Part shown: positions 21,762 to 31,944 of the stretch, piece after piece
Layout: the number at the start of each line of letters is the position of its first letter
Position numbering within the stretch: the first letter of the stretch is position 1
Source: Scytalidium lignicola
Taxonomy: Eukaryota; Ascomycota; Leotiomycetes
DNA length: 64,000 nt
NCBI GenBank assembly: GCA_002812745.2
Contig: NCSJ02000049.1
Location: 118,464-182,463, forward strand
Direction of reading: 5' to 3'
Position numbers and translations under genes: made by a program
Notes under the pieces: model-generated
Database searches by the model: none
Told to the model about the DNA's origin: nothing
What the model saw: the letters and a program-made list of their open reading frames with translations, nothing else

Positions 21762-22592
21762 TTAATAATGTCCTCTTCCCCTTTGCCTTCCTTGGCCCTG
21801 CGAACCGCCCCTCCCTCTTCCACCGAACCCGCCGCCCCAACGGCCACCGCGGCCACCTCCAAACTTCTCTCGCTCCTTCTCCTCTTCTCGTTCGGCATTC
21901 TCTCTTAATCTAGCCTGTTCCTCTGCGATATCATCCGCATCTCGCTCAACCCTGACAGTAGGCTTGGGTAGGTCGGTTGGCCATCGAGGATGGGCTTTCT
22001 TGCAGTTCTTGCCATCGGGGCAGAAGCCCGCTAGGTAGAACTCGCATATTGCTTTCCGTACATGTTTCTTTGAACAGCGTGGACCGAGAGGACAGAAACC
22101 CTTTTCATAATGTGGGCATGGAGGAAGTTTAGAGTTAGGATCGATGTGCAGGTAGAGACATTCATCTAAAGAGAATGTTAGTGAACGTCCAGTATTGCCC
22201 AATTTATGATGACAATTATGATACATACCTCCATTCGAACAATACCCGTTACGCACGAAGAAATTGCATTCGGGCATCTTTCTGAGGTTGAACTCGTGCA
22301 AAAACTCGCATGATTCTCCCTTCTTACATAGTCCTCTCAGCCAATGCTTACACACCAGGTTGTTGAAGTTGGAATTTGTATTAGCGGAAGTATGCTTATC
22401 TGGACAAGCTGGGCCCAAAGGGCAGTGGCCTTGGAGAAATGCTTTGCATACTGGGCGGTTTGGAGATACGCCGTGGCGGTAGGTTTGGAAGAGGAACGGG
22501 GAGAAGGCGAAGTTATATTCTGGAGCTTTGTGTGCGAGAATTTGACGCGAGAGATCTTTCGGACTTGGTCCAGGGATGACAACACCAGCCAT
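21762..22592 (-). CDS. YTH1: mRNA 3'-end processing factor Yth1 (CPSF30)
   Basis: Predicted 255-aa spliced product from exons 22592-22229 and 22165-21762. Five CCCH zinc fingers are complete after splicing: CKAFLQGHC...H, CKHWLRGLC...H, CNFFVRNGYCSNGGDECLYLH, CPHYEKGFC...H and CEFYLAGFC...H. The third finger is assembled across the intron. The N-terminus (APEYNFAFSPFLFQTYRHG) and RGG-like, Gly/Arg-rich C-terminus are typical. Yth1 is part of the cleavage and polyadenylation factor and binds the AAUAAA-type signal. The 63-base intron is a multiple of three and contains no stop, so unspliced message would add 21 residues inside finger three. Confidence 0.96.
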   Translation of the reverse strand: MAGVVIPGPSPKDLSRQILAHKAPEYNFAFSPFLFQTYRHGVSPNRPVCKAFLQGHCPLGPACPDKHTSANTNSNFNNLVCKHWLRGLCKKGESCEFLHEFNLRKMPECNFFVRNGYCSNGGMYHNCHHKLGNTGRSLTFSLDECLYLHIDPNSKLPPCPHYEKGFCPLGPRCSKKHVRKAICEFYLAGFCPDGKNCKKAHPRWPTDLPKPTVRVERDADDIAEEQARLRENAEREEEKEREKFGGGRGGRWGGGFGGRGRGGSQGQGRQRGRGHY

Positions 22593-23045
22593 TGTGTGGT
22601 ATGTGCTATAAAACTAAGAGGCGTTTGTGCGTGTGAGATGGAGGGTTTTTCGTTGATGTTGAAGCTTCACCGAGCTTTGATAATTAAACCAGGTATCAGT
22701 TCTGGACGGTTCTAGCAGCCTTACAAATCCGGCCTCAACCAGCTATCTGAAAGCGGGCACTAAGCAGGGGTAAGTCACGTGCGGAGAGCTTGCGGGTCTG
22801 AAAACGGGCAAGAAATGGCATGGTCTGATGTTGGAGTGGAAGCTAGACCGTTTAGAGTTGTGAGCTCCATCCCACCATCGGTATTTGCTGCAGCGGCGAT
22901 TAGCGCCTGAGCAAGAGCAGCAAGCTTACTAACCGAATGTGATGCGCAAGAGAGAAAGCCAGCTACAACAGGAGGAGCCCTATAAATTTCATGTTAATTT
23001 TTTCCCCGTGCTGGTTCCGTTTTATGTGAGCAGCAGCTGCTTTAA
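22593..23045. other. YTH1 promoter side spacer
   Basis: 450 bases upstream of YTH1. It contains several TGAGCA-type strings also seen at the ends of the neighbouring fold-back element. No gene seen. Confidence 0.45.
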
Positions 23046-23082
23046 CCTGAGCAGAGCCTGAGCAGATCCAACAATAGTATAC

Positions 23083-23373
23083 ATATTTTCTTATCAAATT
23101 CGTCAAGTTTTGATAACTAGCTGATAGTTATTAAGTAAGTAAATAAGTAAATAGCTCACAAAGTTTGGTTGAATATAATCTTATAGTTGTTGAGTTTGCA
23201 AGAGGTGGGTTTTCTCAATCTTGCAGTAAATTTCAGTATCTTGGTAGACTGGGTGGACCAGGAATTATGTTGATGTTTTCAATAGAGCAGTTTATTGTTC
23301 TAGTCCATCTGCCAATATTGCCATTGTTGAATGGAGGACACCGTAAAAAGTCATGCGACAAACACCAGGACAC
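23083..23373 (+). repeat. Left inverted arm of the element
   Basis: Matches the reverse complement of 24722-24923 in several blocks of 12-25 bases. It has an extra segment around 23190-23270 that is absent from the right arm. Confidence 0.75.
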
Positions 23374-23498
23374 TAAGCGCTGCAATCTCAGCGGATTTCA
23401 GGCTACGACCGCTCTATAATACGCTATAATTACAGGGCACTTCAAGCCTATTAATCAGGTGAGTATTATGTGGTCAAATGGCACGTGCACTATTAAGG

Positions 23499-23540
23499 TC
23501 TTGGCGTTTTCGCATGACTTTTTACCACGTCCTCTAGCCT
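23499..23540 (-). repeat. Third partial copy of the arm core
   Basis: The string GCATGACTTTTTACCACGTCC and its flanks resemble the arm core (GCATGACCTTTTACGGTGTCC) in the orientation of the right arm, so this is inverted relative to the left arm 130 bases away. Confidence 0.5.
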
Positions 23541-24721
23541 ATATGTCAATCGAAGTGTTGAAGGCAAACAATTAATTTCAATTTCGACTGCACCCATTTA
23601 TAAAAAGCTGTACGAATTCACACTTCTCGAAATCTATTCAAGTTCATCGTTTATCATTGTCAGAGACCTCATATATACAATGACACCATTCAGACACATC
23701 AAATACTTTCTGGGCGTAAGCAGCTGCACAAGCTTGCTCAGTTCTGCCCTTACTATACAACTATAGGATCCTCTCTCTATCCACTCAATGATTTTTCGTT
23801 AATAAAAATTTAGGTTTAGAGAGCAGAAAAAAGTGAGAGAAGCGTTAGATATGAATAGACAGGTTCTCGATGCGATACTAGNAAAAAAAGAACTAGAAGA
23901 ACTAGAAAGATGGACCTAGAAATTTCTCTGACGAAAAGCCAACATTATCCTATTGTTATGAGAATATACAGTCGCAACCCTTTCGTGGGGCAGGCTTGCA
24001 AGGTCTTTGGGTTTCTTTAATTCAACTTTGTACTGTACGTGCAACCCTGCCCTTTTTATCACGTTTCCACTATATTATGACCGGTGTTGACTATTGAGAG
24101 TAGACAAATAAAAATTGATAAAATGGAAAAAGATGCTGTGCTATTGCTTTTACACCGACAAGATCTGTGCCTCCTAACTACGGAGTTGAAGGGCATGTCG
24201 TTAGAGTCTATAGCTGAGCTGAAAGTACTGCTATAGTAGTATTTTATGACTGTTTAAGGAGGACCTACAGTAGTTGTGATAGCTGTATATATAGACCTAC
24301 AGTAGCTCTCAGAATAATCAATTATCGAGCATAACTTAATCATTCCATTGGATGTTATAGGCTTTTCAGTGAGCAAGATGCGTAAAGTACATTATAATTA
24401 GGCCAAACCTAAATCTACATGAAATTCGTCGATACCGGCCACAACCACTCATAATTAACTGATTTGAGCACACAGAATATATAATGTTATATTAACTGCA
24501 ACTACAGTGGTTAGCAGTTAGTCAAGGGTTAGTTAAGGTTAGTTTAATGTTCGTTAAGATTAGTTACTTGTGAATATTTTTGATAATAGTAACCAGAGCA
24601 CTGTACACAGTAATCCACTACAATTACAGGGCGATACGCCCTAATATTGCTGAGGTTACAGGCATTTTCAGTTGAAGTGGCCTGTTAGTGTTATTTTACC
24701 CTAGTCTAGCTGGAGGTTGGC

Positions 24722-24923
24722 GTCTTGGTGTTTGTCGCATGACCTTTTACGGTGTCCTCCATTTCAACAATGGCAATATTAGCTAGCATATGGACTAGGA
24801 CCTATTGAAAACATTAACTACCAAAACAACTAAGATTATATTTAACCAAACTTTATAACCTAATTATTTATTTACTTAATAACTAATAAGCATCAAAACT
24901 TGACGAATATGATAAGAAAATAT
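24722..24923 (-). repeat. Right inverted arm of the element
   Basis: Reverse-complement counterpart of the left arm, shorter because it lacks the left arm's internal insertion. Differences between arms look mostly like transitions, compatible with repeat-induced point mutation, but I have not counted them. Confidence 0.75.
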
Positions 24924-25028
24924 TAGTAACTAAGACTAAATATGATTAGCTGAGAAATAAGAACGCGAAATCACATGATGAGTTGCTCGGGATGCTTCAG
25001 AGGCTACTCAGGAGTCAGGCTGCTCAGG

Positions 25029-27205
25029 TGAGGGGTCATTGTCAGGCCCGAAGAAGTTTGTAGCTATTTCGAGCCAAATCTCTGGTTTCACGACCGCTGC
25101 ACATGGGCGATTGAGGCAAGCGAATACGGGCCCTGGATGCATCCTCTTCTGCATCCTTTTTCAGCATCCTCTTTTGCTGCTTGCTCGTCCCGTTCAGGCA
25201 CCGGGCCAGCATGTCGGTGCTGTGCAGCACGACCAGCGGCGCTTGATCGCCGTTGCGGCTGCCGGTGGGCGAGTGGATGAGAGGTGAGTGGTGGAAGAGT
25301 GGTTGGACAACGTGGCAGGATATCTTCAAAAAAGCTGGATACCCGTGATTTATTACCGTGTACTGTATTGCCTGGCCATGCTGCCGGGTCCTAGCCGTGG
25401 AAACGGTTGAAGTCTTGCATTCTCGGTATTCTGGCCCCTCCTTGGTATGCGGGGTGCTTACCTTTTGGCGTCATGATTTGAGGTTCCAAATCATTAAATA
25501 CACATACGATGAAGCGGGCTCCTCCTGTGGTTACGGCCGTTCTTGGAAAGGGCGCTGTCGAATATTTCGGCCATTGGGTCTCCACACACCACCCAACTCC
25601 TTTGTCTCTCTTCAGACATTTTCTGCAGCGGTGGGTCAGTCCCTTTCGTACTGTTACTGTACTGTACTGTACTGTACTGTGCGTGCTATCGAGGCCGAGA
25701 GATCTCCTGTATCCAGCCTGCCAGCTCTCAACTACCGACCCGCCATACATGGGTACAGTGGTGGCACGATGGGGTCTGGTCGAGCCTGTTTATTTCCGTT
25801 GGTTCCTCTCTCTCTCCTCTCACTGCCAGACCCCTCGTCTTCGTCCAAACGGACCCCAAACACTCCTGCGTCTTGAGACTAGACAAGGACGCACCGCATT
25901 TTCATTACTCCAAAGAATGGCCGCTGGCCTGTTCTTCTCGTTGCTCATTGCCCATTGCAGATTTTCTCTGCGAAGCTATCCTCATATTCGGCGGAATCCC
26001 ATGTCGCCGGAGGTCACGCTGAGCCTCGTGCCCCGCCGTAACGCCCGCCTTCGACATGGGATGCAGACGTAGCAGAGGTCAGAGGGAGAGTTGTGTGGTA
26101 TCAAATCTTGAACTGCAAAAGTCCGTCGGGAATTCCGTCCGGGTGCTGACGCGCGACCTGCACTCCTGCCGTTGCGTGCTCCGTCTCATTATTTACAGTA
26201 ATGACTGTACTACCATGCTGTGGCTGCCCGTCGCCTCTGGCTTTAAAGTAATCATCCTGCTGACCTGACATCCGTATTTTCCAAGAACGCCAGAGCTCGT
26301 TCTGGTGCAGGGGCAGCAAACACCGGCAAAGGACTGCGAACTCGCAGACTTCGCGGGCAAGGGCTACATCCACATTCGACCACACTGACCCGGCAGTCGT
26401 ATCCAATGTCAGCTTCCAAATATCCAGAAACCCTTCTCTTCCAGACGTCACGGCTTGCTGCTCCCGAACATCCTTGCCAATGACCTGCAGGCTGCCGTGG
26501 TGTGGGTGCTGTGGGTGCTGTGAAAAGCTGCGGCCAACCCAAATCGAGGCTGTCGAACGCAGCCCACTTCCCAGCTTTAACGGTTGTTTATGCAGAGTCA
26601 GGTAGATGTAGGTGGTCAGAAGGATTTTTTTTTTTTCGTTCTTTCTTTCTGGCGGCCACGATAGCGTTATTTTAGACCCTCAATTTGCTGCGCCTGAGAG
26701 ATCCATCCATTGATTGCCCTGCCATGCTATGCCACTGATGGACGTCGAAGAGCAAAAGGTAGAACAGCAGCCAGCCTCACGGCCGTGAGAGAGATGCAGG
26801 TGGCGAGTACATCTTGGATCCTGCCCTCCATTATTACCCTGTTTAGGGCGTTGTTGTGAATGCACTCTGATGGGGATTCGCTATGGCTACATCTTCCGCC
26901 CACACGGTCTGCGAATCCCAACTGTAGGTTCTCTTGCCTTTACGTATACTCCTTATTTTCCCTTTGGTCTGTTTGGATCCTTAATATTGGTAATTTTCTT
27001 CTTGTTTCAGTGGTCAGTTGAGTTCATTTAAAACCGCCTACGCCAAATCTTCTGTTAAAACTGCTAATAGCGCTATGGTATGAGGAAAACTGTACCAACA
27101 AATTTGGTCTATTCTTTGAGCATACAGCACAACACTGCTAAACAGATGCAACACAACAGGTCCTTTGAAGCCTGCTGTCCCGGTCAGAGCGTTTGAATTT
27201 TGCAC
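25029..27205. other. GC-richer gene-less block upstream of the GH18 gene
   Basis: Base composition changes sharply from the AT-rich element to GC-richer DNA. Several long frames are open at once on both strands between 25358 and 26542, as expected of GC-rich non-coding DNA; none shows a known domain or consistent splice sites. It contains an ACTGT microsatellite (25648-25680) and a T12 run (26625-26636). The last few hundred bases should include the promoter of the chitinase-like gene. Confidence 0.4.
25648..25680. repeat. ACTGT pentamer microsatellite
   Basis: About six tandem TACTG units, one with an extra T. It is the reverse complement of the tracts near 5558 and 55689 and the longest of this type in the window. 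Confidence 0.85.
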
Positions 27206-28559
27206 ATGAGTGAAAGCCATCCACCTTCTCAGTCCTCCGCGGCTTCGACTATCGTCTACACCAATGCTGTCTACTATGCCAACTATCGAGTCCGTCAAGG
27301 GGAATCACAGACGCCTGCATCCCTAAACTATAACTGCATCAGTCATGTCTTCTATGCTTTTGCAAATGTTTCTGCCGACGGAAGTATCTTGGTAAGTATT
27401 CCCAACTGTAAAGATGGGGAGAGAAAGATGAAGAAACGGGGAAAAAAGGGGCATCCAAAGATTACTGATGTCTGCTAGTTGAGTGATGAGTTTGTGGATG
27501 CACAGATGCCAGTTGATGGTGCTAGTGGCTGCTTAGGATCCTTCATGCGCTTGAAGCAGCAGCACGAACATCTACGAGTCATCCTGTCCATCGGAGGCGG
27601 GAACAGCAGCCAGGACTTTGCCGTTGTAGCCTCGACGGCTGCAACCAGGGATGCTTTTGGGAGGTCAGCAAAGGGCCTCTTGGAAGCATCAGGCCTTGAT
27701 GGCATTGATAGTAGGTTATTCGTAATACTCAGTAGTGAATCTACAAAATAATATCGGAGATATTAGCTAACAGTTAGCTATAGTTAACTGGCACCATCCT
27801 TCTGATCCAGAACAGGGCCGAGATTTCCTGGCACTCCTTGCCGCCGTTCGACTCTACCTACCAAATGAGAGCTACCTCCTGACTGCTGCCCTCCCTGCCG
27901 GACAGTGGGCGCTGCAAAACATCGATTTGTATCAAGCACGAGAATATCTTGACTTCATAAACCTGATGGCCTACGACTTTGCAGGGTCCTGGTCCTTCAA
28001 TTCCGGCCACCAGGCCCAACTATATCCCACCAATCCCGGCGAAGAGTCTGGTTCTGCAGGAGTTGAGTATCTATTATCGCGTGGTTTCCCAGCTTCAAAG
28101 ATCGTGCTTGGCATCCCGGTCTATGGCCGCTCTTTTCTAGGAGCCACGGGGCCGGGACAACCCTTCAGCGGTCCTGGCGGCCGAGATGGCATATTTGATT
28201 ATAGAGAGCTTCCAAGAGCGGGGACGGAAGAGGTTATTAGTACCCAGGTTGTTGCCGCTTCGTGTATTGGAGGGGATGGTGGGTTCGTTTCTTATGATAA
28301 TGCACAAACTGTCGTGTTGAAAGCAAGCTACTGTAGACAAAAAGGTTTAAAGGTGTGTGTGAAGGCTGGCTTATTTTGGTTGTTTTTCNTTTTTTCTCCT
28401 CAGGAAAAAAAGACTTCACTGTATCGTTCTGTTAACTAACCAGAATGCTGATGCTGATTTCCTTAATAGGGGCTGTTTTACTGGGTTGCCACGGCAGATG
28501 CACTTCCTGGACCTCGGAGTTTGGTTTCTTCTGGATTTAAAGCATTGCACGGTTCATGA
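27206..28559 (+). CDS. GH18 chitinase-like protein lacking the catalytic glutamate
   Basis: Predicted 358-aa protein from exons 27206-27391, 27479-27710, 27784-28352 and 28470-28559. GH18 landmarks: YTNAVYYANYRV (strand 1), NYNCISHVFYAFANV, LRVILSIGGGNSS (the SxGG motif), the active-site strand, FINLMAYDFAGSW, KIVLGIPVYGRSF and GLFYWVATAD. The active-site motif of this family is DGxDxDxE. Here the spliced reading is D-G-I-D-I-N-W-H-H-P, so the third Asp is Asn and the catalytic proton donor Glu is His. Nearby residues, including SDPEQGRDFL, are otherwise normal, and no stop interrupts the gene. The likely result is a protein that binds chitin-like sugars without cleaving them. No signal peptide is seen at the ATG used, as in intracellular fungal GH18 proteins. 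An N (28389) lies in intron 3 only. Confidence 0.87.
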
Positions 28560-29281
28560 TTTATGAAACTGAAGAAGAGTTTTCNTTTTTCANTTTTTTT
28601 TTCATTAGATTCTCTTTTACTTTCCGTGGATTAGACGGTTAGGCAAGTCGGGCAGGGACATCGATTAATTAAGAATTATACTTTAGAGCGGGTGCATGAG
28701 CATTTTTGTTTTGTTTTGCATAATACAATGAGCAATAGATTAGTGCGATGTTTGTTAATAATGGATAGATATGATTGCAGCTTTTCTTTTGAAAATAGAA
28801 GATAAGAAGTGTTGTCTTCTTTCTGGGATCTTTGCATCTCAATTTTAACTGCCTCTGATACTTTCTACTGGTGTAAAGCATGTGAAACATTGCTCTTGAA
28901 GATGCAAGTTGTTCGGAGGTTAAAAGCATTGTAATAGATGATTCCTTTCCGTATCTTTTCGATCATATTGAATTAATAATACAGTTAATTGTCTTGCTAA
29001 AGGATTTAAAAAAAGCAACCTTAAAGATAAAGTTTTGCCACAATGCATGTTACCCCTCAACTGCACCTGTGAGGTAGTTAAGCTGTTAACTACGTAAGGC
29101 GGCAATTAACGGACCTATTCATAAAGTTGTGCACGGTTCAAGCTTATGAACAAGCGATCGATAGCTCCCGTAGATAAGTGATTCAACAACACCTGCTACA
29201 AACTAGGAGAGCAGCTATGCTGTAGAAATATTTTATGAGTGTTTTTTGTTTGTTGCTTGCATATTTAATTAATTTAGAAGC
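28560..29281. other. Spacer, GH18 gene to VPS53
   Basis: About 720 AT-rich bases with two N characters (28585 and 28593) before T-runs. Several GTTAA/TTAAC strings occur. No gene seen; it should include the VPS53 promoter. Confidence 0.5.
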
Positions 29282-31944
29282 ATGAACGGTACAGCGGTAA
29301 ATAAGTCTCCTCTAGATTCTGGTAAGCTGTTTGAAATGTATCCAAAGTTCCAAGGGAACAACAGCGTGTTAACTTGCTAAATTTCCATCACAAACAGTCA
29401 AGTATAACCCAATTGACGACCTTAATGCGATCTTCTCTCACCCATCGACTCTTTCTTCCGTAGACACAGCTCTATCAGCTCTGCAAACCCACCAGGATGA
29501 TCTCGACACCTCCATATCCTCCCTTGTGGCCGCGCAGGCATACAGCGAGGACTCCAGCCTGCAACGCATGCAAACCGCAAAAGACGAACTGGCGCAGCTC
29601 TTCCGCAAAATCGAATCCGTTCGCACGCGCGCCATAGAGACCGAGCAGACCATCACGTCCATGACGGCGGATATCAAGCGGCTGGATGGCACCAAGCGCA
29701 ACCTCACGCTGAGCATGACGGCTCTGAAACGACTGCAGATGCTCACCACGGCCTATGAACAATTGAGAGGGTTGGCCAAGACCAGGCAGTATCGGGAATG
29801 CGCCAGCTTGCTGCAGGCGGTGTTGCAACTCATGCGGCATTTTAATAGTTATAGGAGTATTGATCAGATCGCTACGCTTAGTCGAAATGTTGCGGAATTG
29901 CAGAGGGAGTTGCTGGAGCAGGTTTGTGAGGACTTTGAGATTGCGTTTGCGAAGGGGGAGGTTGCGGCTAAGAAGAATGTGCTTGCGGAGGCCTGCTTGG
30001 TTATGGATGCTCTGGGGGATATTGCGCGGTCGAGACTGATTACGTGGTATCTTAATACGCAGCTACGGGAGTACCGGCAGGTTTTCAGGGGAAACGATGA
30101 GGCTGGGAGTTTGGACAATATTGGCAGACGGTACAGCTGGTTCCGAAGGATGTTGAAGACGTATGAGGAGGAGCATGCTGGGATATTCCCGCTTAGTTGG
30201 AGGGTTAATGAAGTGCTTGCCAATGCCTTCTGTGAAGGCACTAGGGATGACTTTAAGGGGATTCTTGAGAGGAGTATGAGAAGACCGGATGGTGGCAAGA
30301 TCGATGTTAATCTTCTGCTCGGCTGCTTGCAAGAGACGATGGATTTCGAACACAGCCTGGTGAAGAGATTCGCAAGCGAGCCGAGAGCAAGCATCGATAC
30401 GCTCAGCTCTGTCGAAGATAGACCCCAGACGTTTAATGGATCTATCTCAGAAGCTTTCGGTCCCTATCTGAGTCTGTGGGTGGATTCACAAGATAAACAA
30501 CTAGCGGAAATGATACCCAAATATCGGAACCAACCACTTCTTCCTCCCGACGAGGAGTTCTCTCCTCAAGCTGTAATAGCTTCATCCATTGAACTTTTCC
30601 ACTTCTATAAACTCACACTTTCTCAATGCGCCAAATTATCTACTGGTGACAAGTTACTGGATCTGTCAAAGATATTTGGTAAATACTTGGATGAATACGC
30701 ACAGCAGGTTTTGTTACATTTTATCCAGGCTACTGGAGGTACGAACCTCCAGAACGTGATCCTTGTTCTCAACACTGCAGATTACTGGCATACGAACACG
30801 CAGCAGCTTGAAGATAACATGAAGAAGCGGGTTGACAATGAGCTAGCAGCAAAGGTGGATCTATCTTCTCAATCTGATACATTCATGGGAGTTGCAAGTG
30901 CAGCTGTGTTAGCATTGGTACACAGAGTGGAAGTCGACTGCGAAGGCACATGGAGAGAAATGAAGAACACCAATTGGAGTAGGATGGAGAGCGTTGGTGA
31001 TCAGAGTTCTTACGTCGCCGAACTGTTAATACACGTTAAAGGCCAGGCAGAGGAGATTTTGGGATTAATTTCAAAACAGCAATATGCTCGAGCGTTTTGT
31101 GACAAATTAGTCGACCAGTTGGCCAATTCCTATGTTGCGAATATTGTCCTTTGCCGGCCCGTTTCCGAGGTTGGCGCTGAGCAGGTATGCCTTTTCTAAG
31201 ATCAAGCAACTTTCTACTACAGTATCCAGTTTTTACTAACAATTTATTGTCTTGCAGATGCTTTTAGACAAATATGCCATCACGAAAGGATTTACTGAAC
31301 TAATGACTCTGTCGCCATCGCTCTCGGCAACCAACGCACCCGCAGGCTTTACGAAGCGTGTAAATCAAATCATGGGTCGTCTCGATCCTCTACTCAAGAC
31401 TCTCCAAGTTCGCCCTTCGCCTCCGGAAGGCTTGGTCCAGGCTTACCTCATCCATATCGGTGATCGGTCAGACACTAATTTCCGCAAGATCTTGGAGCTG
31501 AAGGGAGTGCGGAAGATAGATCAGGCGTCGTTAGTCGAGCTGTTTACCATTCATCGCGATGGGAAGGCGAATGAGCATCTGGTCCAGAACTCTCCGCTGC
31601 TGACACCACTGATGCAGACTCCTAGCTTAGGAAGCGCAGGATTAGGTGCAGCTTCGAGCTTGGGAGCGGGTGGCAGCATCCCTACGTTACCAACACGCTT
31701 TGATGCCACCGCCTTCGGCGAGAAGCTGATCAGTGCTGCCCGCGATGGCGTTGAGAGGATGGGCACGGGAGCTGGAGATAGATTGCTTAGTCCTGGCGCT
31801 GAAGATGGCAAGGCAACGGTTGAAGGCAATCTGAAGAGCATTGGCAAGTTCTTCCGCCGTGATATGAGCGGGTTTGGGGGTATTGGTGGGAGGTTTGGTG
31901 GGAGGAGGGATGTGAGTGGGTCCGTGGACGAGACTCCTCGATGA
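29282..31944 (+). CDS. VPS53: GARP/EARP tethering subunit Vps53
   Basis: Predicted 837-aa protein from exons 29282-29321, 29398-31184 and 31258-31944. The first exon gives MNGTAVNKSPLDS, and splicing joins it to VKYNPIDDLNAIFSHPSTL, the usual Vps53 start. The N-terminal region is a coiled coil (about residues 60-160: SLQRMQTAKDELAQLFRKIE and TALKRLQMLTTAYEQLRGLA) that pairs with other GARP subunits. The rest is a long alpha-helical rod as in CATCHR tethers. The C-terminus is Gly/Ser-rich and probably disordered. GARP tethers endosome-derived vesicles at the trans-Golgi. Length fits fungal Vps53. It is first in a run of three plus-strand genes, with no sign of shared transcription. Confidence 0.95.

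Larger units (their letters stand above)
23046..25028. mobile_element. Decayed fold-back (long inverted repeat) element
   Basis: About 2 kb flanked by inverted arms. The left arm (23083-23373) and right arm (24722-24923) match in opposite orientation over conserved blocks such as TCGTCAAGTTTTGAT, AAAGTTTGGTT, CAATATTGCCATTGTTGA and CATGCGACAAACACCA. The left arm has about 70-85 extra bases in its middle. Both outer ends also carry CTGAGCAG-like strings. The interior has no open frame that looks like a transposase and is AT-rich with a short GTTAG-rich tract. This fits a non-autonomous DNA transposon or fold-back element degraded by mutation. Exact ends and target-site duplication could not be fixed by eye. 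Confidence 0.65.

Noticed and set aside
25358..26542. Several long overlapping open frames on both strands
   Set aside because: They overlap in multiple frames, run through a pentamer microsatellite, show no domain and no consistent splice sites; GC-rich non-coding DNA explains them.
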